This document shows, one piece after another, positions 35,653-49,837 of a stretch of DNA of 64,000 bases (positions within the stretch are counted from its first letter, which is position 1; every line of letters begins with the position of its first letter). The notes under the pieces are model-generated. The model made no database searches. It was given only the letters and a program-made list of their open reading frames with translations, and had not been told where the DNA came from. The stretch covers positions 682,001 through 746,000 of the forward strand of contig NC_052679.1 in NCBI RefSeq assembly GCF_016802725.1, given 5' to 3'. The DNA is from Solenopsis invicta (lineage: Eukaryota > Arthropoda > Insecta > Hymenoptera > Formicidae). A program made the position numbers and the translations under genes.

Positions 35653-38600
35653 TTTTATATCACCTAACAAGACGCCTTTTGTTCCATCAGCACCGCGCTC
35701 CCTATCCCTTATAATCGTGCATTTTCTTTCCTCCTTCGTTAGACTTTCCGTCATCTCGCTCCATTTTCTTCGCTCCGTACTTAGTATTTCTCCTCGTATT
35801 TAGTGATTGTTAATAATTATCACAGAAAGTTCGTAAAACAATGATTTTGCCGTTTATTAAGTGTACGTGTCGTGTTCTCCTTCCGTGTGCACGGAGCGGA
35901 TGCAATGTCGAGTAGTGTACGCGCGTGTACGTGTGGACAGTATGTGTTTATGGGCGTGTCTCTCGAGAATGTATATTATGCATTTAGACGGAAAAGTTTC
36001 GCACGTTGCTGCAAATATAGTAACAGTAGTTAGCGTTAGAGTACATACTAGCGGTAATAGTAGCGGTACAAGTAGCGATAAGTATAACGGTACACATTAG
36101 AATAGCCTTCGTGCATCTCGCACGCTTAAGAATAGCAATATCTTACTATAGTATAGAGAATATACTTTTTTTCCTTTTATTTTTAACGTTATCATCGAAA
36201 AGCCGCGCACTTTTCGAGGTCGCCGATGCGTAAAACAAGTGGAGAGAAATAGAGAAAGAGAGTGAGAGAAAAATAGAGGGAGAGTGAGAGAAGGTATAAT
36301 TGTGGAGAGAAATGTCGGAAAAAACTCACGCTTATCCCAGAGCATCGTATCTCCGTTCAATTCCATTGCAATTCCGTTTAGGTTTGTCCGCGCCCTCCCA
36401 GGGCGCCTGTCCTCGGAAGTGACTAGGAAACGTATGAATAATTCACGGTATTAACCGTCGTATTTACACTTGGCAATTTCGCAATACAGTCCAAGTAGTA
36501 TATATTTAACGCGGGGATGCTTATAACTTAAAATCCGCTCCCATGGAGTGAAACTTAGGATTAGTACATCGAGAGACGGTCCCTCAAAACTGTTACTTTT
36601 TCCATCTGTATTTCTTCCACCGTTGTAAGTCTCAGAGAAATATAGTTGAACGATATTTTCTTTATTTCAAATTTTTCAATGTTCAATATCAAATATAATA
36701 TTAAACTTGTACTAAGTTATCGTTGAACGAAGTATAGGAATTTCTATACCTGCCAATAATTTGCACTCGTGCGCATTGATTCAAAAATTTATTTCAGGTC
36801 ATAATAATCTTTTGATAACGTGACGTATCAAAAAAGGGGGCCGCGCTGAAGCAATAGTCTCGCTAAGAAAAGAATTGTATCAGGGATGGTCAAAGAAATC
36901 GTTAAATGAGAGAAGTGGTAACAGTTCTGGGTACTCTATATAATCGCGTGAACGCTCTCGTTACGTCAACCTTCTATAACTCACAATAAAATAACGTCCT
37001 AACATCTATTTTCACGCTACCGTGATAGATATATCAATTCATGTATCTTTGTGAAATAACCAACGCCTCCCGGAGGAGTAATATAGTCGGAGTGGCTCAA
37101 TAACAATCGGGAAATGGGTTACAGAAGGTTAAGCCTCACAATCCTTCTCGAGGCACGTATAAAGCTGCAACTGATTTATCTCTGGCTATTAATAAAGAAA
37201 AAAGGAAAAGCGGGAACGAGAAGGCCGGAAATACGGAATGTAGATCTTGAAAACTCTTATCGAAATCTGGCCGTACGCGTCGAATCCGATCGAATCTGAT
37301 CACCATAAAAGTGCCGTTTATTTTCGCGAGCAGTGGAAATACGGGCGAAATTCGCGAACGCGTTATCGCGAAATCGTGATAAAAATTCCAAATCTCGGAG
37401 GCCACCGTGACGCGGAGCGCAATTCCATTCCAGCTGCGCTCGGACGACACGGCGACACGGATAGCTCGCGGGATGTGATCGTCCGACAGCTTTATCCTCG
37501 AAAGCGCGCCTTTTGTCTCCGGTGGCGTGTCTACCGCCGACGACCCGCGTCTCAAAGCCTTTGTCGCAAATTAGAGGCGGATGCCGAGCGCTCGATTGCG
37601 GAACGCAGACATCCGCGGGAAAGCCATTCTACGAAAATGACTAATTTCTCGTTCGCGCGGTAATATGGCGAAATTAAATCGGTTACCGGTGCAGCGGCTT
37701 TAAATTAATTATCGTAATGCGCTTGAAGGGATTCAAACCGATTGCCGCGTTGCATTATACGCGGCGATAAACGGTCACAGGTACGAATGCGACGCTGAGA
37801 CTTGTTTGCCGGATTAAATTTGCATTGAAAACGCTTATTTCACAGCCATTAGCGCCATCGAAATGGAATTGAGTCGAGTCCAAGCGGTTAAAATTATGTT
37901 GAATCGTAAAGAATAAACTTGCGCAACGCGATGCAACAGATATTCTATCACGCTCCGATCTCGCGCGCGCCCGCGCGCACACAATAAATGCGCGAGCCCG
38001 CCTAACGAATACAAATGGAATAATTATCCCGGGCCGATAGTTACGTAATAACCCCGGGGGGGTCTCTTTCTCTCTCTCTCTCTCGCCGCTATCACTTTTC
38101 TCGCTCGGTGCGTTTATTTTTACCACTTCCGTCATTCCGATCACGCTCGGTGTTCGGTTAATCGCTAATCACCAACGGCGTGTAATGGCGCCTTTCCTGA
38201 ACGGCCGCTCGCCAAAAGACGTCGCGCCGCACCGCGCCGAGATGAGCGTAGAGAAAATGGGGAAACATCGCCTGGAGCAGGCACGTTGGGCTTTTTGATT
38301 TCCTTTCGTGCTTTCCTTTCCCTCAGCACTTTTCGTCGCGCGCCGTTTACCTCCGCTCTCATCTCTCTTCTCCTCCTCTTCGCGAATTACGAGGAGACTT
38401 TCAGTTCTCTCACAAAGCGTTCACTACGAGAATTCAGTTAACACGAAAAGCATCTAGGAATTTTACTAAGCGAGGTTCGGCTCTTACATTTATGCTTCCC
38501 GTTGAAAATTGTAAAAATTGCTTAAAGACGATTTTTTTTTTTTTTTCGCTTAATAACTCCTTATACGAAGGTAAACTTAACCCGATGCACACCGCTTCGT

Positions 38601-38943
38601 CTTCCCGTTTCTCTCTCACACTTTTTCGTTCTCCGCGTTAGTCTCGGGGCCAAGAGTCCATCGGCAGAGTTAACTTATTGCGCCAGAGTAGAGAAACAGT
38701 TTCAAAAGTGAAGGGGGAGGGGGGAGAGAAAAAAAGCCGACGTTTATAAGAAAATAATCAGAGGGTCGCGGGGGTGCCCGCGGATATTGGAAAAGCTAAG
38801 CTTGCTGAAGCTGATGGATTATTTTTTTTCTCATTAAACGTTTTTAAAAATTTCTCTATTTTTCTCCTTTTCCGCCTCTCTTCCTCTCGCTCTCTATTGT
38901 GGCGCATGATTACCTCTGCTGGCGCAATCTTCTCCCACCTGAC

Positions 38944-38963
38944 ACGCCGCCGCCGCCGCCGCC
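38944..38963. repeat. (CCG)n trinucleotide repeat
   Basis: About six CCG/CGC units in a CpG-rich block. A nearby (GTC)6 run lies at 39333-39350. Confidence 0.9.
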
Positions 38964-41900
38964 AAGATCGATCGCGCGAAACGCCGGCGATAAAAATCCC
39001 GACGGAAAATCGCGAAAATTCGCCGCCTCTCTCTTCCCCGACCGAGGCCGGTGACAACGATGTGCGTTCCCTTCGATCTTACAACTTTTGACGCAACAAT
39101 GTTGCGACTGCGTCGAAGCGAAAATCGGACGTGTGTGTTAGAAAAATAGAACTTTCGATCGCGCCGTGATAGCTCGGTAGGAAACGAAGAGTTACGGGAA
39201 GGAGGCCCTGTTGCTGAAGCCGATCGCTGGGAAATCATCGTCGGCACCAATTTGCCCCGACCGGGCCGTCTCTCGTACGCCGTCGGCGAAGTGATTCACC
39301 ACCACGTCGCCGAGAGCCGCGTGGGTATGCGCGTCGTCGTCGTCGTCGTCCACAACTTGAGCCGAGTTGCACCGACAATCTGATTTAACTAACTCCAGGT
39401 CAGTGATTCATTATCTTCAGCTAGATTATAATTCCACTTAATGCGAGTCCTTTGATAAATTTGGAGACCGGATTTGATTAACGCTGATGACATGAAAGTT
39501 ATGGCGAAGTAAATTTTACAAGTGCAAATAAGATAACGGGGTAGCATTTATTTTCCAAACTAATCTCGGGCGCGCTTTATCTCGAGGGGACCTTAATTCG
39601 CGACATGGTTACCGAGGCGCGTTCAAAAATTCTCCAAATTTATCGGGATATCGCGGTGGAGAGGCTCTCGCGAGTAAACGCCGCGGAGGGAAAACGTTAA
39701 GGTTTCATGTTAATTGATGGTTGGTGCAACCACAGCTTTTAACGCTCGACGGCAAATTAAAAAAATCTGCGCCACGGATCTAACAAATTAGATCGTGTTC
39801 CACGATTATTGCTAAGGTTCAAGTGATATCCAGGCCGCGTACGCGGAGCGAACTTTAAAACGCGCTTGCATCCGTTTTTTACGGACAGGTCGGAGTGAAC
39901 TGGCGCGGGCGCGCCGTTAGCGCGTTCGTGTTTGCACTTGCCTTTTCCCTTAGGAAAAATCGCTCTGCTCATCGCAAAGTGAAGTCGTACAGTTTCTCGC
40001 TCCGATGTTCGAGGCATGCTACAAAATGATAGTTTCACGCCCGCTCGCTCGGGCAACGTCCACAAGTTTCCGCGAGGCGGGCACGCACGCGAGTAACACG
40101 AGTAATCGAGAGTATCGTTAAAGTCTTAACGTGTGGAGTAGAGTGTTTTTCTTTTACCAGCAAAAATGTAGAGTGTCTTAGTACAGTGATAGTAACGTGA
40201 AGTCGAGAGAGCTTTTAAAGCCTTACCTTAGCGTAACGTACAAGTATAAAAATAACGAGCTGACGACGAGATTCGTCCGGAATTTCCCCCGTGCGAGTAA
40301 CTTTCAAAGTAAGAGACTGAAAATGCGCAAGTGAAGTCCAAGCGACCGTGACAAGGAATCTCTCTAAAGATATTTCCACTAAACGCTATTCTCATTTTTT
40401 TTTATGGCGCTACAATGGTTGGTATAACAGTAATATATTTCTCGAATACGAGTCTACAGTGTACGAACGATGAAGGACACACACACATACTCCCGGACGA
40501 CTTTGATATTTCCTGCTGCGCAATTCGAGCCGCGCGCACGTTTATTACGTTACCCCAGGATTAATGTGGACGCGACGTCCTATTAGAATTCTCACGCAAA
40601 ACGAAATCTCATAATTACCTTTATTAATTTTGATTTACTCTCTGTTATACCGAGAAATCGGCTACTCGCCGTTCACGGTATATACGTAACATTTGCATTA
40701 ATCTGAATACCGCGTACTAAATCGCGATGAAAAAAAGATAGAGTTTTCAACACAGCCGTGTAAAACGGATGCTGTGACGCCCTAGCGTAACGTATAGCGA
40801 GGCGCGGGAAACGAGAAACGAGGGTTTTTTTTTGCGTGTTCGATGACGAAGCTTCTCAAATAAATCTTGACGACATAGGGCCCTGGGTTGTAGGATAAAT
40901 TTGCACGCCGCGCCGGCGTAAAATACGCGTCATGAAATGGTCGTTATTTAAACGAGGACTGCGCAGCGCCTCTTAATGAGAGGCGCGCGACACGTGTTGA
41001 TTCTCGCCAATATTTATATTCGTATTAGGGGAGCTGGCTCTCTGTGCGCGCCCGTTCTCTCGAGGCGATTCGCGTGCGCCAACATTGCGGATGAATTCTC
41101 GCTGTTGTTTGCCATTCAAGGTTGATTAAATGCCAGGGTGCGCGTGACAATTAGAGCGGCATCGCGGGCCGCAACTACGAGAATCAAATGTTAAAGCTGC
41201 CGCTCCTCCTTGCGTGCTCGCTTTCCACTTTCCACCGCGTACGTGGCGCCCCGCCAACATTTGTGCGCGACTTTGCGTCTCGTCAGCGGACAAGATGGTC
41301 TGTTGTGCACGAGCGGCACACTTTCCGTCTCTCCACGCGTCGTTGCTCGAAATGTTTTTCGAGCTTCGCTATCGTTGCTTTTGCACAAACTATTTTCCTT
41401 GGGTTTATAAATATTATCTTTCGCCGGTTTGTACCGCGAAGAGAGAGAGGGAGAGACGGGAACGATAGTTACATCGATTTGCGGTCGTGTATCTATCGGG
41501 TGGACAGGTGAAGGGTAGAAACCGTACATGTGAAAAGCAACGATGGGTATCGGGACATTAGGATCGTATGTGCGGCGCTACGTGGGAATTTATTTGTTTA
41601 CACTAGGGTTCAAATATTGAGGGAAGTTTGACAGCCGCGGGCACTTGGCAGGGTCCTTTCCCCGATGCTGGTGCACACGATGTGGAGCGGAACTCTGACA
41701 CCGTCGTAAAGTTCGTAACGTCGCGAAAGTTAGCGGAGCAATTCTCTCAATTGAACGGATATCGGGAGCGGGATTCTGAATGCTCTTTACCCCCGAGTAC
41801 CGGTATTCCCTGCATCCGCGTATCGCGCTCGCTCCACTGAGACGTAAGCGTTATTTTGAGAGGGGATGAGTTACGTCGAAATATTCTCCCGGCATCGATC

Positions 41901-43324
41901 CGACGACGCAACGGCTAAGCTCGCGCGAGCGATTACCGCTTGTTCGTGCCAGCTTCACTTCGCCCCGAGAGTAACTTCTGCGAGAGAACGCGAAACTCTC
42001 TCGCAGTCGAGTCGACCGGGATGATTGAACGGAAGGGCGGGCAACTTGTCGGGGACTTAAACTTAAGAGCCTTATAGGACGCTCCAAGTTCCAGCGGCGG
42101 CTATCTGCTCGCGTCCTTGCTTAAATCCTGATCGACGCAAACATGACAAATAAATCCTCGAGGGACGGGCGCGAGTTTAACGTCGGCAATATTATTGTCG
42201 CGGAAGCTCCATTGCTCTTCGCAATTACGCTCCATGTCAACAAGTCGATGTTGTCGTAACGGCGATTCCGCGTTTCACCAAATTTTATTTTCCCCGTCTT
42301 TATTGCGTCGTCAATTGAAAGAGAAGCAAAACATTGTTAAGCATCGTTTGCTCTTAACTCTCTTTTAAGGGGATGCTAAAATTATCATGTTCCACCGATC
42401 AAACGCGAATTTCTTTCAGCACACTATTTTTCTAATTGTACTTACAGATTTAAAAAACCTTTTTCTCAATTAAAGGTCGACTTTACGCCGAGAGAGGACA
42501 AAAAAAATTAAGAAACTTAAATTTGTTTTACCTATTCTTGACCTAATATGACGTTTATAGCTATCAACGTGTGCCAATATTTGCTTCATATAAAAGTTTT
42601 GCAGTCTGTTTGCACAAAATGGAAATGGCCCGAGGTTTGGGTTACACGATAAAATAACGTTGCGTTCTCAATTTTTGGCTTGGATACTCAACGTGAAAGA
42701 TTAGTGTGCTTGAAAATTTGCGCATCTACATGCGTGCAATATTGCTGCGGCGGGATATAGTGACGTATCGATATTTCGTAAATCGTACGTGTGTATTGTA
42801 AGTCGTTGTTCAGTCGATAAAAATATGTTCACGACTTTAGCATCCCCTTAACAACTTCCCATTTCTTCATGATTGACGGCATTAGCTGACGTTTTCGAGG
42901 ATGGCGCTTAAATCCGTATCTCGCGACATGATAAAGTATCCCTCTTGAAGCGATGCGTCATAATCCCTGACCTGCGAATTATGTAAACGCGAGAATCGCG
43001 ACCAATAGTCGCGGTGAGCTCGCGCGCTTCCTAGGAGAAAATGGATTGCAGGTAATAACGTTAACGCTGCGCGCCTCTCGGAGAAACGTTATTTGCCAGT
43101 ATCATCTCTCCTCGGCGTGGCGCTAATCCGATTTGATCTCGGCGAGAGATGCCGATGGGCGGCGAAAAAAAGGGACAAGAAAGGTGGCGAGAGGGGAGGC
43201 GAAGGAAGAAAAAAAAATTGTCGCCGGGAAGTTTGCCAATATCGTGTCGTTTCACGACGCCCGTCACGCGTGCAGAGAAAACGTCCGCGCCATTTCGCTG
43301 AAGTGCATGCAGCAGCACGCGTAC

Positions 43325-43333
43325 GTGTGTGCA

Positions 43334-43371
<38 letters not shown>
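43325..43371. repeat. (TG)n(CG)n compound microsatellite
   Basis: A TG run of about 17 units passes into GCGCGCGC. Alternating purine-pyrimidine sequence of this kind can adopt Z-DNA (general knowledge of such tracts). Confidence 0.95.
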
Positions 43372-43372
<1 letters not shown>

Positions 43373-46300
43373 CTTCCTGACTCTGCGGGCATCGTAAATA
43401 AATATTTGACGCGGCTAAATAATGGGGCGCACCGATCCGTAACGAGTGATTGATATCACACCGGCGTGACGACGCCATGGGTGGGCGTCGGATCTCGCTA
43501 TCGACGAATTTCGGGATATCGGTCCTTTCGCCGCCAATTAATTACGACCTCGGGGTCCGCTCGAGGAGAATTGACTCACCAAACGGTTTGAGAGGAATGG
43601 TTAATATTTGTTTATGAGTAGGTCGCGCGCGGCGCGGCGGTGTATGTATGTACGTGGCCGGATGCAAATTTCACGATCCCAGCTTTGCTTGTCCGAATGG
43701 CGCGTTTTGAAATCATAATATAAATGAAAGTGCCGACGTGCATCGTCGGACTCCTGAAAGGGATAATAAGCGTCGCGTACACGCGAATTCTTGAATGTCT
43801 TTGAAGCGCGTTGTCGAGCTGCGCTACGAGCGTACAAGCACAATGCGCCGAGGGCGTAATGGCTTTCGAGTTTATCATGGGTGTAATTAATCGTCGCTCT
43901 TGGCTGCTGATGTATTGCAGTATGCAAACATTTATCCCGGAATTCGCTTCGCCGTTGTTATCGCTGTGCGATTTTACTTCGCTGCGAAACTGGAATCGTT
44001 AACCACATTGCTGCACGTTTGTATGCGCGTTCACCAGCGCATCTCCCTCAATAAAGAAACGGGAGTGAAACAGGAGAAAGAGAGAAAGAGAGAGAGAGTG
44101 GGGGGGGGGGAGGAAGTAAGGCAAGCGTGAAAAGAGAAATGTGCCCGCGGTGGCAGGGCGGCGAAAAATGTGTTCGATGGTTTTCCGACGAATGGAAACG
44201 TGTGGAAAGTAAAGGGTGCGATGAAAAATAGCGTAAATTTCAGCCGGCTGTAAATTTTTATTCGCGGGGAAATCTGCAGCTAGTCGGGCGGCGAAATTAA
44301 CGACGGAATGGGAAGTGAAAAACGTTCGTCGTCGAGCAACCGAGGAAAATGAGTTTTGCGAGTCGACCGCCTGAAGAACCGGAGGCGCCTGCTTGGCCAT
44401 CGTTCAAGTTTTATTCGGAAATAAACTTATCCACACGGTCGGTCACTGAAATTCTTGCCACGTGAGAAGGGACGGTGGTAAAGTGGAAAGGGGTGGAAAG
44501 GACGCGGATGTTGAAGGTGCAAGCACACGCGCCGTGAATTTATGGCGAGCCGACGCGACGCGACGCGATGGCAAGTTTCGCACGGTTGAAAAATTAAGAA
44601 AAGACGAGATGAAATGCAGATGCCTGTGACGTCGGATGTTACAAATTTGGCAACGCGACGGGGATAGATGGGACGACACGTGGGCGCTGGTGACACGCGA
44701 TAGATAAAAATTGCAGAAGTATGGATGGTGCGGCGGCGCGTTTCTGTAATTCAGTAATTTTAACATTTTGTAAACACGATTCGACACGAGTGACCTGGCG
44801 CATTTCTTTTCTTTGAAATATTACAGACGAATAGCGGTCTTTAACCTTTCTTTGAAAAAATTTGATACACTATTCTACACTGTTAAAAAGGTCATGAAAT
44901 TTAGCGTATTTTTAAATTTTGCAAGTAGATTAAATTTAAAGTATTTGTTTACTGAAAAATATGTGCAAGGAATTTGGTGCACTTTTGACGACATTAAGTT
45001 TTTTAATGTTTAAAATTTGCTTTTGTTACGCTATATTAAATTTTGCTGCGTATTTTTAACGATATAGGGAAAAAAGCTTTGTGCGTTGCCAGCCGGTTTC
45101 GTGCTTTTCAAAAAATTTGTAGAAAATTGTCTTGAATTATAAATGGCCCTATTGTATATAGAATGTGATTGTTTTATATTTGTAAATTTTTACTTTTTCT
45201 TTATTTTCAAACTCTAATTCTCATTTATATTGAAAGAATCACGAGGTATTAAAAAAAAAATCAAAATTTACACGATAATATTTCGAGTTAAAATGCGAGG
45301 AACATCGCTATCATATTTTTGTTGAATGTAATCAATAATATTGAAAAATATTTCTTATAATTAGTTTCAATATTTTTAACGCTACATACATTTGTTGAAA
45401 AAAACATTATTTAAAATGTAAATATAATATATCTTCAATTTATGTCCATTCGTGTATATTAAAATACATCATTCAGATCACTATATAACTCAACTTTTTG
45501 AACAACTGTACACATAAATTTTTTTTTTTTATAACAGTTTGGAATGCCAATTTTTAAGTATGAAAGTATTTCTTCTTAAATCATTTTTTATTCAAAGTTA
45601 TGAAATTTTATATGATAACGTACATTTCTCTAATTTTGGCTATTAGTTATGAGACTGATATATAATTATTTTTTCAATTAACTATATAAATACTTTCCAG
45701 AGATATTAAATCATATGTAAGAATCACTGAAGAATTTTCACAACCGACTGTTGCTAATCTTCGGTTGTGACCAAAGATCTCCGTAATTACAATACATATC
45801 CTTATCAATTTTCTTATTAACCAAGTTGATTTAAAGCATATAATTATTACGTGCTTATACGTACGTAAGATACATCGCATTGAACGATTTGAACATTTGA
45901 ACTTTTTACCGCGCACGGCGCGCATCGATTGAAGCACTCGCAGTTCGTCCGCCAACTTCAGATCGTTAAAAAGCGCGAGGCGTGTCGCGAGTCGCGCATA
46001 TACTCGAGTATTAACAGCAAGTCGCGATTGATTTTTTATTAGTAAAACGTGCGTTTCGCGGAATTCGCGCGATCGAAAATTGTGTTAATATTGTGCCGAG
46101 TACTGAATCCTGTATTACTCTCCTCCGCTTCTCTGTATTTTCGAACGAATCGTCACGTCGCGTCGCGGCGCGTCGTACAGTTAACCTACTTTTCACGCAC
46201 GCATTGCCGCTCGTTCAACGCGCGCAGAAAGGAATCTTAATCTTTGGTCTGTTTACACAGACGCGTTTGAACAAAACACTCGTTTGATTAGTAATTCATA

Positions 46301-46558
46301 AAGACGCGCGTTCGCGCTAAATAGCGTGTGCACGGAAAGCAGGCGACGACCGGTATTCTTCGATTCGGCGTTCCTAACCCTAGCGTGCCGCGCGCGGTAA
46401 ACCAGAGTACGGTTGTTGTTCCCATCGAAATTTTCGACGATGACCAACGAAACGTCGTAGAGGCGCGACGAGAACGAGGCGGTCCTAAATCGTGACACGT
46501 TTAATTGGGAATTATCGGTCCGCGTGATTAGTTCCTGTATTCGTTGCGTTTCGCTAAT

Positions 46559-46600
46559 TAGCGCGCGCGCGCGCGCGCGTGTATGTGTGTGTATGTGTGC
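46559..46600. repeat. (GC)10 followed by GT-rich microsatellite
   Basis: An uninterrupted GC run of about 20 bases followed by TGTATGTGTG repeats; a second Z-DNA-prone tract in the same intergenic region. Confidence 0.95.
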
Positions 46601-47734
46601 GAGAGTGCCATGGGGAAGCAGCTCAAGCATCCACGTAGGATTCCGAGAGGAGGAGCTGGCCTGGGTGATGTCGGGCGACCATTGGAGGCGGCGAGGAGTG
46701 AGTAACCTATCTTTCACTTATGTATAATTAATTAATTTATGTAACAACACATGCGTGCATGTGTGTGTACAATCGTTTCTTGTACTCACAATCGTGTGCA
46801 CGACGGTTTTTTTGAACGTATGTTGTTTTTATTCAAGTCTGTTTAACTCGACATATATTTTTATCATCCATATCTATCATTATACCTGTAAAAGAGTTAA
46901 TGAAAATTAACTCAAACGCGAATGACCTAATCGTTCATGGAGAAGGTGTTTAAAAGCATCGTGTGCACAAAGTGTTAAGTACTAAACTTTTACACGCTCA
47001 GCTTTTACGATTGAAATTCGTCGAGCGTTCGGAAAAATGTCTGCGTCGAATCGCGCGATAAATCTCGCGAAGAATTTCGATATAGTTCGCTATTTTGTTC
47101 TCGCCGGGGCGGGAAGGAGGTTGCTATGCGCGGAGCAAGATGGTGTTTATCGCAATGCGAATGTTAGGCGAACTATTCGGGATTCTCTGTGCGCGCGAGT
47201 GATTGTATGCAGATTCGCGTAACTCTGAAAAAAGAATTAATAGCGCAATACGAAATGTGTGCGAGTATTGTAAAAAAAAGTCTGATACCAAATGTATTTT
47301 GTTTGATAAATATTATAAAATATAATTATAATGACCAATCGTTTGTTCATATTCATTACACTGTTAAATGTCAAAAGATCAAATTTAAATCAATTTTTTG
47401 AGTTAAATATTGACTTTTTTGTTATTTCTAATTTCATTTGTGTCGAATTTATTATTTTAACACAAAACATTTGATTGAAAAAACTTATTTCTATAGTTAA
47501 TTGCTTAATGTTAAAGTAAACTCATATTAGTATACACAATAAGTAATAAACTAAATTTGAGTCATATTTAATATATTTCTTAAGTTAAATTGTTCAACTC
47601 CATTGTTTTAATTAAATTAACGGTACATTAAGTAACAGCAATAACAATGCAGAATTTCAAAATAACTCAAATGGATACATTTCGACATATATTACGAATT
47701 TAACATATAGTACAATTTTGTTTGTAATAACCGG

Positions 47735-47857
47735 ACCATTTGATGATAATTACTATTTTGATTAGACTGACTGAACATTTGATTGAAATTACTTCACCAA
47801 AGCTTTAGTAGCTTTCATCTAGACTCGATCGTTATTATCAGACTTTTTTTCAGTGTA
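47735..47857. mobile_element. Right end of a small DNA element related to the 49.5 kb element
   Basis: The segment contains CAAAGCTTTAGTAG, TTTCATCTAGACT, TTATTATCA and ends TTTTTTCAGTGTA at 47857. This matches the right end of the element at 49534-49837 in order and spacing. The left boundary is unclear; a TACACTG at 47357 is one candidate. Confidence 0.5.
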
Positions 47858-49533
47858 TCGAGCAAAAGCGAACAAGTCGGGGTGATTCATGGTATTTCAT
47901 TTTATTGTTCCACACACGTTTGACACCTACGCGCGAAATGAATACGCGGTTCTTAAATCACGCGAGATAATAGTGGAGTTTTACTGTTTTAAGCAGCGAT
48001 TTATTTTGCGGACTTGCGATGCGACGAGTACATTTTTGCGAAAAATTAATATTTGTCTATTATGCCGGACCAGTCCGTTCAATTATGCTCGTGGAGTCTA
48101 TTTCTGCGCTCTAGTTCCAGGCGCTATCTCAGGTGCGTGAAATTTTTTTATCTTTTTGCGAGCACATATGAATACGCGCGCGTTATTTAGAGCAATAACA
48201 CGCGCTTTGCAACGCATCTCGCATTTACGTCTCTAGAGGCATTCCCGAGCTTGTGAATTTTTGCTGGTTACGCGACGTTTTTCTCGTACAGAGTCTCATT
48301 CCTATGTAGGTTGGAACTCGTATCTTCTTTCGCTTTACAGCCACCCAATTGGAGAATAGATATAGCGATGGAAAAAGATACGACGCTGCTTTGAAAATTC
48401 AATGGCACACCGTGAATTCCAGCCTTCCAAAAGGCGTCTTTTCTTTATTCAACTTGGCAAACTTATCTTTTTTTTTATCTTTACGTTAAAACATTTAATT
48501 CTTCTTTGGCAGCGGAATTCCGCAAGCACACGTTTCGTAAAGTCGGTTTAAAATTCACTCATCAACGTGATTGCGTTCTTATTCATTTCATTTGTTTTTA
48601 CCGACTGGATAACTTCCCTGATAGCACAGAAAGGTTTTTACAGAGATATAACATTGAAACTTTTACGTTCCGTAATGTCTCTAAGATATTCTTACAAGAT
48701 TGTTAATCAGTGTCAAAATTGCTTCAATTCTCAAGACATATTACAAAAATATTACAAAATGTTACATTTGGATTTAGTGAGATCACTGTAATTCTCTTTG
48801 ACTCCATTTGCAACACATTTGTAAAAGATGTGTGCATATTTAACATATAAAAATATGAATTCAAATCACATAAAGTATCGATGTTATTTCTAATAAAAGA
48901 ATAGGATGTCATCGTGATAGTAAGAATATACATACGTATCTTCTCTATTCGGAAAATAAATCTAATATGTGCATTTTTTTTATTGCAACCACGTTTGTGA
49001 TTTTTTAAATCAGAAATAACAAGCAAGAAATAATTTTTCATGTGATTTGTTTTAAAATAATTTTATATATTAATTATAAATATTATGTGTCTCTTTTTTT
49101 TAAGACAAATGCTCTTCCATCTCAGATTCAACGTTAAGAGCGACGGCTGTGCACGAGCTGACATGTACATTTTCAGTGAACACTTCTCAGCAAGGCGCGC
49201 GCAGTTATTGATCTCAGAATCTTTGCATGTTTTTTTGTAATGTTGCGAAATACATTGCAGAAAGATTTCAAATCTTTTTAAGGTTTTAAGATTTTTTTTT
49301 TATATTTTAATCTTTAAGTTTTCAATCATGATGGCTGCAGAAATATTGCAATTGCAACGTTCCAAGAAAAGATGGTCTCAGAGACATTACAAATGTGATG
49401 ATATACAATTGAGCTGTAGAATATGTCTGCAACATAATTGAAACTATCTTTTTGTGCTACCAGGGTTAATTTTCCGTTTTTGTGCTTTCGCAATTTTAAT
49501 TACTCCGCCCGTCTCTCATTCCTCGCCGCATTA

Positions 49534-49837
49534 TACACTGAAAAAAAGTGTAATAATAATGAAGCTTTGATAAAATAATTTCAATTAAATGTTTGATTAA
49601 AGTAATTAAATATTTACTAATATTTAGTAATTATATTAATAGTGACCAATTGGTATAATATAATGTAATTACTAAATATTATTAAATATTACTAAATATA
49701 ATTACTAAACGGTTACTAAATATTGCTAAATATTTAGTTATTTTAACTGAATGTTTAATTATAATTACATATTTCATCAAAGCTTAGTAACTGTCATCTA
49801 GGATTAATTATTATTATCAAATTTTCTTTTCGGTGTA
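49534..49837. mobile_element. TA-flanked inverted-repeat element, about 304 bp
   Basis: It begins TACACTGAAAA and ends TTTTCGGTGTA. Both arms also share AAGCTTTGAT and TAATTAAACAT/ATGTTTGATTA-type words and end in AT-rich TAAATATT repeats at the centre. TA at both borders would fit a Tc1/mariner-type target site, but this is only suggestive. Non-coding. Confidence 0.65.

Noticed and set aside
37136..37663. Two overlapping ORFs of about 139 codons on opposite strands
   Set aside because: Both are open over the same CpG-rich DNA. Arg/Ser-rich translations show no domain, typical of stop-poor composition.
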